Shown here: positions 22,055 through 31,077 of the stretch, piece by piece
How the letters are laid out: each line of letters begins with the position of its first letter
How positions within the stretch are numbered: the first letter of the stretch is position 1
DNA from: Tessaracoccus bendigoensis DSM 12906
Lineage (GTDB): Bacteria; Actinomycetota; Actinomycetes; Propionibacteriales; Propionibacteriaceae
Length of the DNA stretch: 39,139 nucleotides
Reading direction: 5' to 3'
Assembly: GCF_900141915.1 (NCBI RefSeq)
Contig: NZ_FQZG01000039.1
Location: forward strand, 1 to 39,139
Notes under the pieces: model-generated
Told to the model about the DNA's origin: nothing
What the model saw: only the letters and a program-made list of their open reading frames with translations
Database searches by the model: none
Made by a program: the position numbers and the translations under genes

Positions 22055-22819
22055 TCAGGCGTTTGCGACGGCCTTCACGTACTCCTCGTAGCCGGTCACC
22101 TCGAGCTTCTCCGCGAGTTCCTTGCCACCCTCGTCGACGATGCGACCGTCGACGAACACATGAACGAAATCGGGCTGGATGTAGCGCAGGATGCGGGTGT
22201 AGTGCGTGATCAGCATCACCGCCCGGTCGCCCTGGGCCGAGTAGCGGTTCACACCTTCGGCGACGACCTTCAGCGCGTCGATGTCAAGCCCGGAGTCGGT
22301 CTCGTCGAGGATCGCCGCCTTGGGGTTCAGGAGTTCAAGCTGAGCGATCTCGTGGCGCTTCTTCTCGCCACCGGAGAAGCCCTCGTTGACGGAGCGGGCC
22401 GCGAACGACTTGTCGAGGTCCATCCCAGCGAGCACCCGCTCGACGTCCTTGACCCAGGTGCGCACCTTGGGCGCCTGGCCGTCCAGAGCGGTCTTGGCGG
22501 TGCGGAGGAAGTTGGCGACAGAGACGCCCGGCACCTCGACGGGGTACTGCATGGCCAGGAACAAGCCGGTGCGGGCCCGTTCGTCGACCGTGAGCCCGGT
22601 CAGCTCGACGCCGTCGAGGGTGACCGATCCGGAGGTGATGACGTACTTCGGGTGCCCGGCGAGCGCATAGGCGAGGGTGGACTTGCCCGACCCGTTGGGG
22701 CCCATGATGGCGTGCACTTCGCCGGGGTTGACGGTGAGGTTGACCCCCTTGAGGATCTCCTTGTGGCCCTCCTCGGTGATGACGTCGGCGTGCAGGTCCT
22801 TGATGACAAGCGTGGACAT
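22055..22819 (-). CDS. sufC: SufC ATPase of the Fe-S assembly scaffold
   Basis: A 254-residue ABC-type ATPase. Walker A is GPNGSGKST near residue 39, the Q-loop is FLAMQYPVEVPGVS, the SufC-specific signature is FSGGEKKRHEI, and Walker B is AAILDETDSGLDIDAL. It forms the SufBCD complex with the two flanking scaffold subunits. I chose ATG 22819 (MSTLVIKDLHA) because AGGAG lies ten bases upstream and an earlier in-frame start would overlap the Rieske gene. The ending EEYVKAVANA is typical. Confidence 0.95.
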   Translation of the reverse strand: MSTLVIKDLHADVITEEGHKEILKGVNLTVNPGEVHAIMGPNGSGKSTLAYALAGHPKYVITSGSVTLDGVELTGLTVDERARTGLFLAMQYPVEVPGVSVANFLRTAKTALDGQAPKVRTWVKDVERVLAGMDLDKSFAARSVNEGFSGGEKKRHEIAQLELLNPKAAILDETDSGLDIDALKVVAEGVNRYSAQGDRAVMLITHYTRILRYIQPDFVHVFVDGRIVDEGGKELAEKLEVTGYEEYVKAVANA

Positions 22820-22832
22820 GGGTTCTTGGCTC

Positions 22833-23195
22833 CTAGTTTTCTTCAAAGTTGAGGGGGTTGTCGGGGTCGACGAGGATGTCGTCGCCGTCGATCTGGACGG
22901 GGAACACGCGCACCGGCTGGGTGGCCGGAAGGTTCAGTGCCCGCCCCGTGCGCAGGTCGAAGGTCGACCCGTGCAGATAGCACTCGATGGTGCGGCCAGC
23001 CACCTCACCCTCGCTGAGGGGTACGTGGCCATGGCTGCACAGGTTCTCGATGGCGTAGAGGTCACCGCCGTGACGCACCAGGGCCACTTCGAGTTCACCG
23101 TCATCCTCGCGCCCGGATCCCGTTTCCGGGACCTCGCAGGCGAGAGGCACGTCATCGGTGAGTTCATCGGCGGTGGCGACCGGCACGAAAGTCAC
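22833..23195 (-). CDS. Rieske-type [2Fe-2S] ferredoxin in the suf operon
   Basis: A 120-residue single-domain Rieske protein. The cluster ligands are in NLCSHGHVPL (C-x-H) and ECYLHGSTFDL (C-x2-H), the spacing of dioxygenase-type soluble ferredoxins. It may deliver electrons for cluster assembly or be a client of it; neither is shown here. The start is GTG at 23195, which overlaps the sufD stop (GTGA). It is placed between sufD and sufC, a position I recall from Streptomyces and corynebacteria but not from M. tuberculosis. Confidence 0.9.
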   Translation of the reverse strand: MTFVPVATADELTDDVPLACEVPETGSGREDDGELEVALVRHGGDLYAIENLCSHGHVPLSEGEVAGRTIECYLHGSTFDLRTGRALNLPATQPVRVFPVQIDGDDILVDPDNPLNFEEN

Positions 23196-24367
23196 GCCAC
23201 GTCCGCCGTCCGTGTGGTGCCGTGGACGAGGGAGAGTTCGCGTTCGACCTGTTCGAGCAGCTTGCGTTCGATGTGCTCCACACCGACACGCCGGATGATG
23301 TCGTTGAAGAAGCCGTGCACGATCAGACGGCGTGCCTCTTCCTCGGTGATGCCGCGGCTCATCAGGTAGAACAACTGGTTGTCGTCGAATCGACCGGTGG
23401 TGGACGAGTGGCCCGCGCCGAGAATCTCGCCGGTCTCGATCTCGAGGTTCGGCACGGAATCGGCCTGGCAACCCTCGCTCAGGACGAGGTTCTTGTTGGT
23501 CTCGTAGGTCTCGATCCCCAGCGCCACCTTGCGGATCAGCACGTCGCCGATCCACACCGAATGCGCGCCCTTGCCCTGCAACGCGCCGCGGTAGTCGACG
23601 TTCGACTTGGTGTTGGGCTCGTTGTGGTCGACGAACATGCGGTGCTCGACGTCCTGGCCCGCATCTGCGAAGTAGAGGCCGAACTGCTCAAGTTCGCCGC
23701 CGGGGCCCTTGTAGCGGGCCCGCTCGGCGATCCGGATCGCGCGGCCACCCATGGAGGCGTGCACGGTGCGCACCCGGGCGTCACGGCCCACTTCCACCGA
23801 GATCTGGCCACCGTGGATCGATTCGTCGTCCCAGTCGTTGACGTAGACGAGGTTGATCTGCGCGCCGTCCCCGATGCGGAAGTCGAACTTGCAGGCGTAC
23901 TGCGCGGTTCCCTCGAAGCGCAGCACCAGCGTCGCCTTGCTATGCGTGCCGAACTCGGCCACGAACGTCTCCGCCGCCTGTCCGCCCTTGCCGGTGCCGA
24001 TGAAGACGATCGGCTCCGAGATCTCCGTTTCGGCCGGAACGTGTAGGTAGGCGGCCTGCCGGGTGCGCTGTGCCGCGATCGCCGAGATCCGATCGACGGG
24101 CGGTTCGACGGCCAACTCGCGGGCCTGGGCCGTGGTGATCATCTTGAACTCGACGCCGGGCGGCATCTCGCCCGCCCAATCCAGTTCACCGGCGGGACCG
24201 CCGTCGGCCAGCAGGGGCTTGAACGTCTTGACGGGGGTGAACCGCCAGATCTCCTCACGCCCGGTCGGCATGGGGTGCTTCTCAAGGTCGTAGCTCGGCT
24301 CCGGGTGAAGGTGCGACTCGATGGTCTCGATCGCCCCAACGACGTTGGGCACGGTTGCAGTAGTCAA
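23192..24367 (-). CDS. sufD: Fe-S cluster assembly protein SufD
   Basis: A 391-residue SufB/SufD-family beta-helix protein, partner of SufB in the scaffold. Diagnostic stretches are VDYRGALQGKGAHSVWIGDV (about residue 265), LSEGCQADSVPNLEIETGEI (about 305), GHSSTTGRFDDNQLFYLMSR and the ending VEHIERKLLEQVEREL. The start is a TTG at 24367 with only a weak AAGAGA-like site; a GTG at codon 6 is an alternative. It lies 46 nt after sufB and overlaps the Rieske gene. Confidence 0.93.
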   Translation of the reverse strand: MTTATVPNVVGAIETIESHLHPEPSYDLEKHPMPTGREEIWRFTPVKTFKPLLADGGPAGELDWAGEMPPGVEFKMITTAQARELAVEPPVDRISAIAAQRTRQAAYLHVPAETEISEPIVFIGTGKGGQAAETFVAEFGTHSKATLVLRFEGTAQYACKFDFRIGDGAQINLVYVNDWDDESIHGGQISVEVGRDARVRTVHASMGGRAIRIAERARYKGPGGELEQFGLYFADAGQDVEHRMFVDHNEPNTKSNVDYRGALQGKGAHSVWIGDVLIRKVALGIETYETNKNLVLSEGCQADSVPNLEIETGEILGAGHSSTTGRFDDNQLFYLMSRGITEEEARRLIVHGFFNDIIRRVGVEHIERKLLEQVERELSLVHGTTRTADVA

Positions 24368-24413
24368 TTCAACTGTCTCTTTCTAAGGACTTCTCGGTGT
24401 GGACGGAGCGGCG

Positions 24414-25856
24414 TCAGCCGACCGCGCCTTCCATCTGCAACTCGATCAGACGGTTCAGCTCCAGGGCGTACTCCATGGGCAGTTCCCGGGCGATCGGCTC
24501 GATGAAACCGCGCACGATCATGGCCATCGCCTCGTCCTCGCCCAAACCGCGCTGCATCAGGTAGAACAGCTGGTCGTCTGAGACCTTGGAGACGGTCGCC
24601 TCATGCGCCATGGAGACGTCCTCTTCACGGACATCCACATACGGGTAGGTGTCGGAACGCGACACGTTGTCCACGAGCAGCGCATCGCACTTCACGGAAG
24701 AGGCGGAGTGGTTGGCGCCCGGGTCGACCTGCACGAGCCCGCGGTAGGACGCGCGACCACCGGAGCGGGCCACGGACTTGGAGATGATCGAGCTGGACGT
24801 GTACGGCGCGCAGTGCACCATCTTGGAGCCGGTGTCCTGATGCTGGCCCTCCCCCGCGAACGCGATGGAGAGGGTCTCGCCCCGGGCGTGTTCGCCCATT
24901 AGATAGACGGCGGGGTACTTCATGGTGATCTTGGAGCCGATGTTGCCGTCGACCCACTCCATCACGGCACCCTCTTCACAGGTGGCGCGCTTGGTGACGA
25001 GGTTGTACACGTTGTTCGACCAGTTCTGGATGGTCGTGTACCGGACGCGGGCGTCCTTCTTGACGATGATCTCGACGACCGCGGAGTGCAGCGAATCCGA
25101 CTTGTAGATCGGAGCCGTGCAGCCCTCGACGTAGTGCACGTAGGAGCCCTCGTCGGCGATGATCAGCGTTCGCTCGAACTGCCCCATATTTTCGGTGTTG
25201 ATGCGGAAATAGGCCTGCAGCGGAATCGCGACGTGCACGCCCTTGGGGACGTAGATGAACGAGCCACCGGACCAGACCGCGGTGTTCAGGGACGCGAACT
25301 TGTTGTCACCGACGGGGATGACGGTGCCGAAATGCTCCTGGAAGATCTCGGGGTGCTCCTTGAGGGCGGTGTCGGTGTCGAGGAAGATGACACCTTGCCG
25401 CTCCAGTTCCTCGTTGATCTTGTGGTAGACGACCTCGGACTCGTACTGTGCGGCGACACCCGCGACAAGGCGGGCCTTCTCCGCCTCGGGGATGCCGAGA
25501 CGGTCGTAGGTGTTCTTGATGTCCTCGGGCAGGTCCTCCCAGGTCTGGGCCTGCTTCTCGGTCGAGCGCACGAAGTACTTGATGTTGTCGAAGTCGATCT
25601 CGGACAGGTCGGCACCCCACTTGGGCATCGGCTTCTTGTCGAAGAGCCGGAGCGCCTTCAGGCGCAGGTCGAGCATCCACTGCGGCTCGTCCTTCATGTG
25701 TGAGATGTTGGCGACCACATCGGGGTTCAACCCACGCTTCGCCGTTTCACCGGCGGTGTCGGCGTCGTGCCATCCCCACTTGTAGCTGGAGAGCGCCTCG
25801 ATGTGTTCGTCCTGCGTGGCACCCAATCCGGGGGCCTGCGGTGCGGTCTGCGTCAT
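24414..25856 (-). CDS. sufB: Fe-S cluster scaffold protein SufB
   Basis: A 480-residue scaffold subunit. Typical blocks are [20 protein letters not shown] near the start, [20 protein letters not shown] in the middle, [20 protein letters not shown] (conserved Cys and Glu), [31 protein letters not shown] and [21 protein letters not shown] use ATG 25856. A GTG five codons upstream at 25871 overlaps the sufR stop (GTGA) and is a real alternative. Neither has a strong Shine-Dalgarno site, which points to coupling to sufR translation. No intein is present. Confidence 0.94.
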   Translation of the reverse strand: MTQTAPQAPGLGATQDEHIEALSSYKWGWHDADTAGETAKRGLNPDVVANISHMKDEPQWMLDLRLKALRLFDKKPMPKWGADLSEIDFDNIKYFVRSTEKQAQTWEDLPEDIKNTYDRLGIPEAEKARLVAGVAAQYESEVVYHKINEELERQGVIFLDTDTALKEHPEIFQEHFGTVIPVGDNKFASLNTAVWSGGSFIYVPKGVHVAIPLQAYFRINTENMGQFERTLIIADEGSYVHYVEGCTAPIYKSDSLHSAVVEIIVKKDARVRYTTIQNWSNNVYNLVTKRATCEEGAVMEWVDGNIGSKITMKYPAVYLMGEHARGETLSIAFAGEGQHQDTGSKMVHCAPYTSSSIISKSVARSGGRASYRGLVQVDPGANHSASSVKCDALLVDNVSRSDTYPYVDVREEDVSMAHEATVSKVSDDQLFYLMQRGLGEDEAMAMIVRGFIEPIARELPMEYALELNRLIELQMEGAVG

Positions 25857-25867
25857 ATCCGTATCCG

Positions 25868-26536
25868 TCACTTTCTTTTCGGGATGTTGGGCGTGGGAAG
25901 CGGGGTTGGTACGTGCGTGGTGCAGACGCCGTCGCCGTGTGCGATGGTCGCCAGCCGTTGCACGTGGCTGCCGAGCAGGCGGGAGAAAAGTTGTGTCTCC
26001 ACCTCGCACAGCACGGGAAACGCCGCGGCCACGTGGGCCACCGGGCAGTGGTGCTGGAGAAGTTGGTTGCCTGAATGGACCGGTCTCACCGATGGAGCGT
26101 AGCCGTCCACCTCAAGCGCCTCCACGAGCGCCTCGATGGCGGGACGATCCGGGTTAGCATCGCGGAACTGCAGGAACCGTTCCTCGATGCAGGCGATCTG
26201 TTCGTCGGCCAACTCCCGCACGGCGCCTGGCCCGGCGACCGTCGACAGCCTGCGCAATGCGGCGATCGCGAGCGCATCGTAGGACTGCCGGAACTCGGCA
26301 CGCCCCGCATCGGTCAGGACGAACACCTTGGAAGGCCGCCCACGGCCTCGCGCGCCGTAAACCCGCTCCTCTCGCGAGGTGAGCACGCCGTCATCGATCA
26401 GTCCGGTCAGGTGTCGACGAATGGCGGCGGGGGTCAGGTCGAGGCGCTCGGCAAGCTGGCGGGCGGTCTGCGGCCCGTCGTGGAGAATCAAACCAACCAC
26501 TCGCTGGCGGGTCGGGACCTCTGCATCCACCGTCAC
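25868..26536 (-). CDS. sufR: SufR-like winged-helix Fe-S regulator of the suf operon
   Basis: A 222-residue DeoR/ArsR-like regulator. The winged helix is in residues about 10-75 ([20 protein letters not shown], then the wing [16 protein letters not shown]). The C-terminal half has three cysteines: C-x12-C in [16 protein letters not shown], then x27 to GVCTTHVP. Together these should hold a [4Fe-4S] cluster that senses cluster supply; family members repress the operon when loaded. GTG 26536 has GGGAGG six bases upstream. It heads the operon, so autoregulation is expected, and it is divergent from an ABC exporter that may share the control region. Confidence 0.9.
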   Translation of the reverse strand: MTVDAEVPTRQRVVGLILHDGPQTARQLAERLDLTPAAIRRHLTGLIDDGVLTSREERVYGARGRGRPSKVFVLTDAGRAEFRQSYDALAIAALRRLSTVAGPGAVRELADEQIACIEERFLQFRDANPDRPAIEALVEALEVDGYAPSVRPVHSGNQLLQHHCPVAHVAAAFPVLCEVETQLFSRLLGSHVQRLATIAHGDGVCTTHVPTPLPTPNIPKRK

Positions 26537-26554
26537 GATTCACCTCCCACCGCA

Positions 26555-26574
26555 GGCTCCACGACCGCGGAGCC
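26555..26574. promoter_or_regulatory. Inverted repeat in the sufR leader, possible operator
   Basis: GGCTCC (26555-26560) and GGAGCC (26569-26574) are inverted around 8 bp, just upstream of the sufR ribosome-binding site. A weak promoter, TTGAAT-N17-AAGACT, can be read on the minus strand near 26592-26620, and an imperfect CTTG-N9-CAAG palindrome overlaps its -35. None matches a SufR site I know with certainty. Confidence 0.3.
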
Positions 26575-26671
26575 AAATTAACGTACGCCAGTCTTGCCAA
26601 TTCTTGTTCAGGATTCAAGCAAGGGTCGCCTAAGTCGGCCATGCGCCATCGTCGTGCGCGCCCCAGACAGA

Positions 26672-26677
26672 TAGGCT
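26672..26677 (+). promoter_or_regulatory. -10 box of the ABC exporter-ctaA operon
   Basis: TAGGCT, six bases, GTG at 26684; no Shine-Dalgarno site. This spacing is why the second of two adjacent GTG codons is taken as the start. Confidence 0.5.
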
Positions 26678-26683
26678 GACGTG

Positions 26684-27385
26684 GTGCCTGCCCTCGACGC
26701 ACGAGACGTCTGCCTCAGTTTCGGTCCGGTCCATGCCCTGAAGAGGTTGACCCTCACCGCCGAGGAGGGCCGCATCACAGCCCTGCTCGGCCCCAACGGA
26801 GCGGGCAAGACCTCCTTCATCCGCTGCTGCACCGGCCTGGCCCGGCCGGACAGCGGATCCCTGACCCTGTTCGGCGAGGCTCCCGGCTCTCCGGCTGTGC
26901 TTGCCCGCATCGGCCTCATGCCCCAGGCGACCGGCGCCTGGTCCGGGGTCCGCGCCGGCGAGCTGCTTCGCTATCTGGCCAGCCTCTACGCAGACCCGCA
27001 TCCGGTAGACGACCTGATCGCGCTGCTCGGCATCGGCCCCTTCGAGAAGACGCCGTACCGTCGCCTCTCGGGCGGACAACAACAGGCCGTCAACCTCGCC
27101 GGGGCCATCGTGGGCCGACCCGGCCTGGTGTTCCTGGACGAGCCGACCGCTGGGCTCGACCCGCGTGCGCGGCGACTCACCTGGGACGTGGTGCGCGGGC
27201 TGCGCGCGGCCGGGGTCGCGGTGCTGTTGACCACGCACGACATGACGGAGGCCGCCGAGCTTGCCGACCGGGTACACATCGTCGACATGGGCGAGGTCCG
27301 GGTGAGCGGCACCGCCTCTGAGCTGACCGTCGACGGTTCACTCGAGGATGCCTACCTGCGCTACACGACCGGAGACGCCCGATGA
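26684..27385 (+). CDS. ABC-2 type exporter, ATP-binding protein
   Basis: A 233-residue ATPase of the drug/polysaccharide export (CcmA/DrrA-like) class. Walker A is GPNGAGKTS near residue 38, the signature is LSGGQQQAVNLA, Walker B is LVFLDEPTAGLD, and the H-loop is LLTTHDMTEA. GTG 26684 is preferred to GTG 26681 by its distance from TAGGCT. It overlaps the permease by ATGA. Together with ctaA downstream and sufR divergent upstream, this matches the Rv1456c-Rv1460 order in M. tuberculosis as I remember it. The cargo is unknown; a heme- or respiration-related role is only suggested by position. Confidence 0.88.
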   Translation: MPALDARDVCLSFGPVHALKRLTLTAEEGRITALLGPNGAGKTSFIRCCTGLARPDSGSLTLFGEAPGSPAVLARIGLMPQATGAWSGVRAGELLRYLASLYADPHPVDDLIALLGIGPFEKTPYRRLSGGQQQAVNLAGAIVGRPGLVFLDEPTAGLDPRARRLTWDVVRGLRAAGVAVLLTTHDMTEAAELADRVHIVDMGEVRVSGTASELTVDGSLEDAYLRYTTGDAR

Positions 27386-28140
27386 GCCTCGACCTGACCC
27401 CCCACGCCGCCGCGGCCACCCCGGCGTCCCGCATCTGGTCGCACGCCAAGATGGAGGCGACCCTGATCCTTCGCAACGGCGAACAGGCGTTGCTCGCCGT
27501 CGTCATCCCGGTCGCGATCCTGCTGGGCGCCAGCCTTTTCGGCGACCGGTTGGGGCTGGGTCTGCAACAGACCGCACCCTCGGTACTGGCCCTGGCGATA
27601 TGGAGTTCCGGTCTCACCACGCTGGCGATCGCGACGGGGTTCGAACGCAGGTACAACGTGCTCGAACGGTTGGCCGCCACCCCCCTCGGGAAGCCGGGGA
27701 TCCTGGCAGGCAAGGGGCTGGGAATCGCACTGATCACGGCTGGGCAGGTTCTGGTGCTCGCCGTCATCGCATTAGCCCTCGGTTGGCGCCCGGTCTGGTC
27801 GCTGCCCGCCCTGCTGGTCTCCATCTTGGTGTCGGTTCTGGCGATGGGCGCCTTCGCGGGGATCGCGCTTGCGCTCGCCGGGTCGCTGAGACCCGAGGCA
27901 ACCCTTGCGCTGGCCAACCTGCTCTATCTGGTCGGGATGCCGCTGGGCGTGTTGCTGCCTGCGGACCGGTTCCCCGGATGGACCGCACACCTGGTTCAGG
28001 GGCTTCCAACGGGCGCGCTCGGTGAAACGCTGCGGGCCGCCTCCAACGGCCAGGCCCTAGGCTGGCCGATAGCGGTTGCGGCGCTGTGGTGCGTCGCCTC
28101 CCTCGCTCTGGCATGGAAGGTGTTCAAGTGGACTTCCTGA
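27382..28140 (+). CDS. ABC-2 type exporter, permease protein
   Basis: A 252-residue membrane protein with about six hydrophobic segments. It has the ABC-2 family pattern of a cytoplasmic start (SRIWSHAKMEATLILRNGEQ), a first hairpin, ATGFERRYNVLERLAATPLG near residue 85, and LANLLYLVGMPLGVLLPADRF in the fifth helix region. It forms the transporter with the preceding ATPase (ATGA overlap) and runs 13 bp into the ctaA start, so all three genes are co-transcribed and probably co-translated. Confidence 0.87.
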   Translation: MSLDLTPHAAAATPASRIWSHAKMEATLILRNGEQALLAVVIPVAILLGASLFGDRLGLGLQQTAPSVLALAIWSSGLTTLAIATGFERRYNVLERLAATPLGKPGILAGKGLGIALITAGQVLVLAVIALALGWRPVWSLPALLVSILVSVLAMGAFAGIALALAGSLRPEATLALANLLYLVGMPLGVLLPADRFPGWTAHLVQGLPTGALGETLRAASNGQALGWPIAVAALWCVASLALAWKVFKWTS

Positions 28141-29048
28141 GGAAGCTCGTCGACGGCGAGAAGGCTCTGCGGATCTGGCTGTTTGCGTCGCTGATCTGCA
28201 ACATGGGCATCGTCGTCACCGGCGCCGTGGTTCGGCTGACGGCATCAGGCCTCGGCTGCTCGACGTGGCCGAAGTGTACCGAAGAGAGCTACGTCCCCCA
28301 TGAGGCCTCGGGCATCCACGGCCTCATCGAGTTCGGGAACCGGACGCTCACATTCGTGCTGATCATCGCAGCGCTCGGCGCCTTCATCGCCGCCTGGCGG
28401 AACCGTGGCCCGCGGACCAAGCTGTGGTGGATCACGCTGGGGATCGGCATCGGCATCCCGTTCCAAGGCGTGATCGGCGGGGTCACCGTCCTGACGCAGC
28501 TGAACCCGTTCGTGGTCGCTCTCCATCTGATGCTGTCGGTCGCGTTGATCGTAATCTGCGTCTGGTCGCTGCAAGTGGCTTCGGGCCGCCCCGCGATCAT
28601 GGTGAACGCGAGGCAGCGCACGGCCGTGATCGCAACCTTTGCCGCCTGCATGCTCGCTACCTGGATCGGCACCGTCGTGACCGGCTCCGGCCCCCACGCA
28701 GGTGACGAGGACGCCGTCCGCACCGGATTCCAGATCGAAGTGGTGGCCAAGTTCCACGGACTCTCCGCCTGGCTCGTGGTCGCTCTGACCCTGGTCTGCC
28801 TCTTCCTGTTCCGAGGGCTGCCCCAAGTCCGCCGCATGATGGGCACGCTTCTCCTGGTGGTCCTGGCCCAGGGCGCGATCGGCTACATCCAGTACTTCCT
28901 CGGGGTACCTGCACTCATAGTCGCCATGCATATGGTTGGGTTGACGGTGCTGACCGCGGTCGCGGCCAGACCGCTGGTGACAACCGCAAGGAGTACGCAT
29001 GTCGACCAATCCGGTGCTGACGCTTCAACTGCCCTTCACGCTTCCTGA
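28128..29048 (+). CDS. ctaA: Heme A synthase (CtaA/Cox15)
   Basis: A 306-residue membrane enzyme with about eight helices that oxidises heme O to heme A for aa3-type oxidase. Two internally repeated halves each bring heme ligands: GIHGLIEFGNRTL and VALHLMLS in the first, KFHGLSAWLV and VAMHMVGLT in the second. The early LTASGLGCSTWPKC segment carries the cysteine pair found in many Gram-positive CtaA proteins. GTG 28128 is chosen because GGAAGG lies seven bases upstream; an ATG at 28113 would add five residues. The 3' end overlaps the oligopeptidase gene by 50 bp. Confidence 0.92.
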   Translation: MDFLRKLVDGEKALRIWLFASLICNMGIVVTGAVVRLTASGLGCSTWPKCTEESYVPHEASGIHGLIEFGNRTLTFVLIIAALGAFIAAWRNRGPRTKLWWITLGIGIGIPFQGVIGGVTVLTQLNPFVVALHLMLSVALIVICVWSLQVASGRPAIMVNARQRTAVIATFAACMLATWIGTVVTGSGPHAGDEDAVRTGFQIEVVAKFHGLSAWLVVALTLVCLFLFRGLPQVRRMMGTLLLVVLAQGAIGYIQYFLGVPALIVAMHMVGLTVLTAVAARPLVTTARSTHVDQSGADASTALHAS

Positions 29049-30975
29049 CTTCGCTGCCGCGACACCGGCGCACTACCGTGACGCGATCGCAGGCTCGATG
29101 GCACACCACCTGGCCCTGCTCGCCACCCTGCGCGACGACTCTTCGCCCGCGACCATCGAAAACGTGCTCGGCGCTTGGGAAGACGCCGGGGCAGACCTCC
29201 GGCGCGCGCTGAACGCGTTCTACGCGGTGCGTTCCTCTGACACCAACGACGAACTCGATGCCATTGATGAGGAGTTCGCGCCGCTGCTGGCCGCCCATGA
29301 CGACGCCATCCACCTCGACCGTGCGCTCTATGCCCGCCTCCGCGCGCTCGAGGCCCGCATCCTTGGCGGCGAGGTCGAAGCCGATGAGCAGGATCGCTAC
29401 GCCCTCGATGAGACACTCCGGGAGTTCCGCCGCGCGGGCGTCGAACTGGGCGACGACGACCAGGCCAGGCTCCGGGAGCTGAACAGAATCCTCGCCGAGC
29501 TCGGCAGCCGTTTCGAGACGCTCAACCGCGGCGCCCGCAACGCGGGCAGCCTCACGGTGGTAGAGGCTGACCTGGCCGGGCTCACGACCGAGGAGAAGGA
29601 GTCGCTCCACGACGGCGACGGCTACCGGATCGACCTGGTCAACACCACGCAGCAACCGCTGGCGGCCAAGCTGACCGACGCCGGTGTGCGTCGTCGGCTG
29701 TTCGAGGCCTCGACGACGCGTGCGTTGAGCGGGGACTTCGACACCCGGGAGATCGTGGTCGCCACCGCGCGGGCCCGTGCGGAACGGGCCCGGCTGCTGG
29801 GCTACCCGAACCACGCCGCGATCGTGGCTGAGGCGGGTTGTGCCAAGTCGACCGACGCGATCCTCGACGTGCTCGTCCCGCTGGCGCAGGCCGGTCTGGC
29901 CAAGGCCCGTGACGAGGCCGCCCAGCTCGCTGGACGCTACGCGGAGTTGAGCCCAGGGGAAGTGTTCACCGCAGCCGACTGGAGCTTCGTGGAGGCGATC
30001 GTGCGTCGCGAGCGGTATTCGTTCGATGAGTCGCAGCTCGGCGGGTTCCTGCAGGTCGACAAGGTGCTCGCAGCGGTCTACGGGGCAGCGGAGGAGCTCT
30101 ACGGCATCACGTTCCATCCCCGTGCAGATCTGGTGGGCCACGCCCCCGACACGCGGACCTTCGAGGTCCACGACGCCGATGGCAGCACGCTCGGCCTCTT
30201 CGTGATGGACTTCTGGGCGCGTCCGACGAAGAGCGGTGGAGCGTGGATGACCAACATCGTGGAACAGTCGACCCGCGATCAGGCACTGCCCGTGGTGACC
30301 AACAACTGCAACTACACGCCCACCACGACGGCGATCACATGGGACGACGTCATCACGATGTTCCACGAGTTCGGGCACGCGCTGCACGGCCTCCTGGCTC
30401 ACAGTCGCTACGCCTCACGCTCCGGACCCAACACACCCACAGACTTCGTCGAGTTCCCCAGCCAGGTCAACGAGCACTGGGCCTGGACGCCTGGCCGCGT
30501 CCTGCCTGCGGAATGGGTCGAGCGGCTGACACAGGCCGACAAGTTCGGTCAGGGCTACGCCACCGCCGAAACCGAACTGTCTTCACTGCTCGACCTGGTG
30601 TGGCACATGACCCCCTTGGACGAGTTGCCCGCCTCCGCCGACGAGGTCGAGGACTTCGAGCGCAAGGCTTTGGAGAAGTACGGGCTGGTCGAGCCGCTGG
30701 TCCCGCCGCGCTACCGGTCCCAGTACTTCGCCCACATCTGGGGAGGAGGCTATGCGGCCAGCTACTACGGCTACGCCTGGGCCAAGGTGATGGACGCCGA
30801 CGCCGTCGCCTGGTTCGACGATCAGACCGGACCCGTGCGTGAGGCTGGGGAACACTTCCGCCGCACCCTGCTGGCCCCGGGTGGTTCGGTCGACCCGATG
30901 GAGACCTACCGGCGGTTCCGGGGCCGCGACCCGCAACTTCAGCCCCTGCTCGACCGGCTCGGTTTGGAGCTTTGA
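28999..30975 (+). CDS. M3 family metallopeptidase (oligopeptidase A/dipeptidyl carboxypeptidase type)
   Basis: A 658-residue cytoplasmic zinc peptidase that cuts short peptides. The zinc site is MFHEFGHALH with His456, Glu457 and His460, and Glu485 in FVEFPSQVNEHW is the third ligand. NPVLTLQLPFTLPDF at the start and YFAHIWGGGYAASYYGYAWA near the end are typical of the family. There is no signal peptide. AAGGAG lies five bases before ATG 28999, inside the last 50 bp of ctaA, and length and N-terminal fit support this start. A functional tie to heme synthesis is not obvious. Confidence 0.93.
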   Translation: MSTNPVLTLQLPFTLPDFAAATPAHYRDAIAGSMAHHLALLATLRDDSSPATIENVLGAWEDAGADLRRALNAFYAVRSSDTNDELDAIDEEFAPLLAAHDDAIHLDRALYARLRALEARILGGEVEADEQDRYALDETLREFRRAGVELGDDDQARLRELNRILAELGSRFETLNRGARNAGSLTVVEADLAGLTTEEKESLHDGDGYRIDLVNTTQQPLAAKLTDAGVRRRLFEASTTRALSGDFDTREIVVATARARAERARLLGYPNHAAIVAEAGCAKSTDAILDVLVPLAQAGLAKARDEAAQLAGRYAELSPGEVFTAADWSFVEAIVRRERYSFDESQLGGFLQVDKVLAAVYGAAEELYGITFHPRADLVGHAPDTRTFEVHDADGSTLGLFVMDFWARPTKSGGAWMTNIVEQSTRDQALPVVTNNCNYTPTTTAITWDDVITMFHEFGHALHGLLAHSRYASRSGPNTPTDFVEFPSQVNEHWAWTPGRVLPAEWVERLTQADKFGQGYATAETELSSLLDLVWHMTPLDELPASADEVEDFERKALEKYGLVEPLVPPRYRSQYFAHIWGGGYAASYYGYAWAKVMDADAVAWFDDQTGPVREAGEHFRRTLLAPGGSVDPMETYRRFRGRDPQLQPLLDRLGLEL

Positions 30976-31077
30976 CCAGGCCCGCTTCTCCCAACTGGGG
31001 TTCGATGACCCACACCTCACGTACCCTGTTGCCTCCAACGCCGTGGGCGCAGCCGAATATCAGGAGAACCCGCAACC

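Noticed and set aside
28915-30402. Long minus-strand open frame (495 codons) opposite ctaA and the M3 peptidase
   Set aside because: It mirrors the codon structure of the peptidase gene; its composition (many His, Arg, Gln) is that of a GC-rich antisense shadow, with no domain or start signal.
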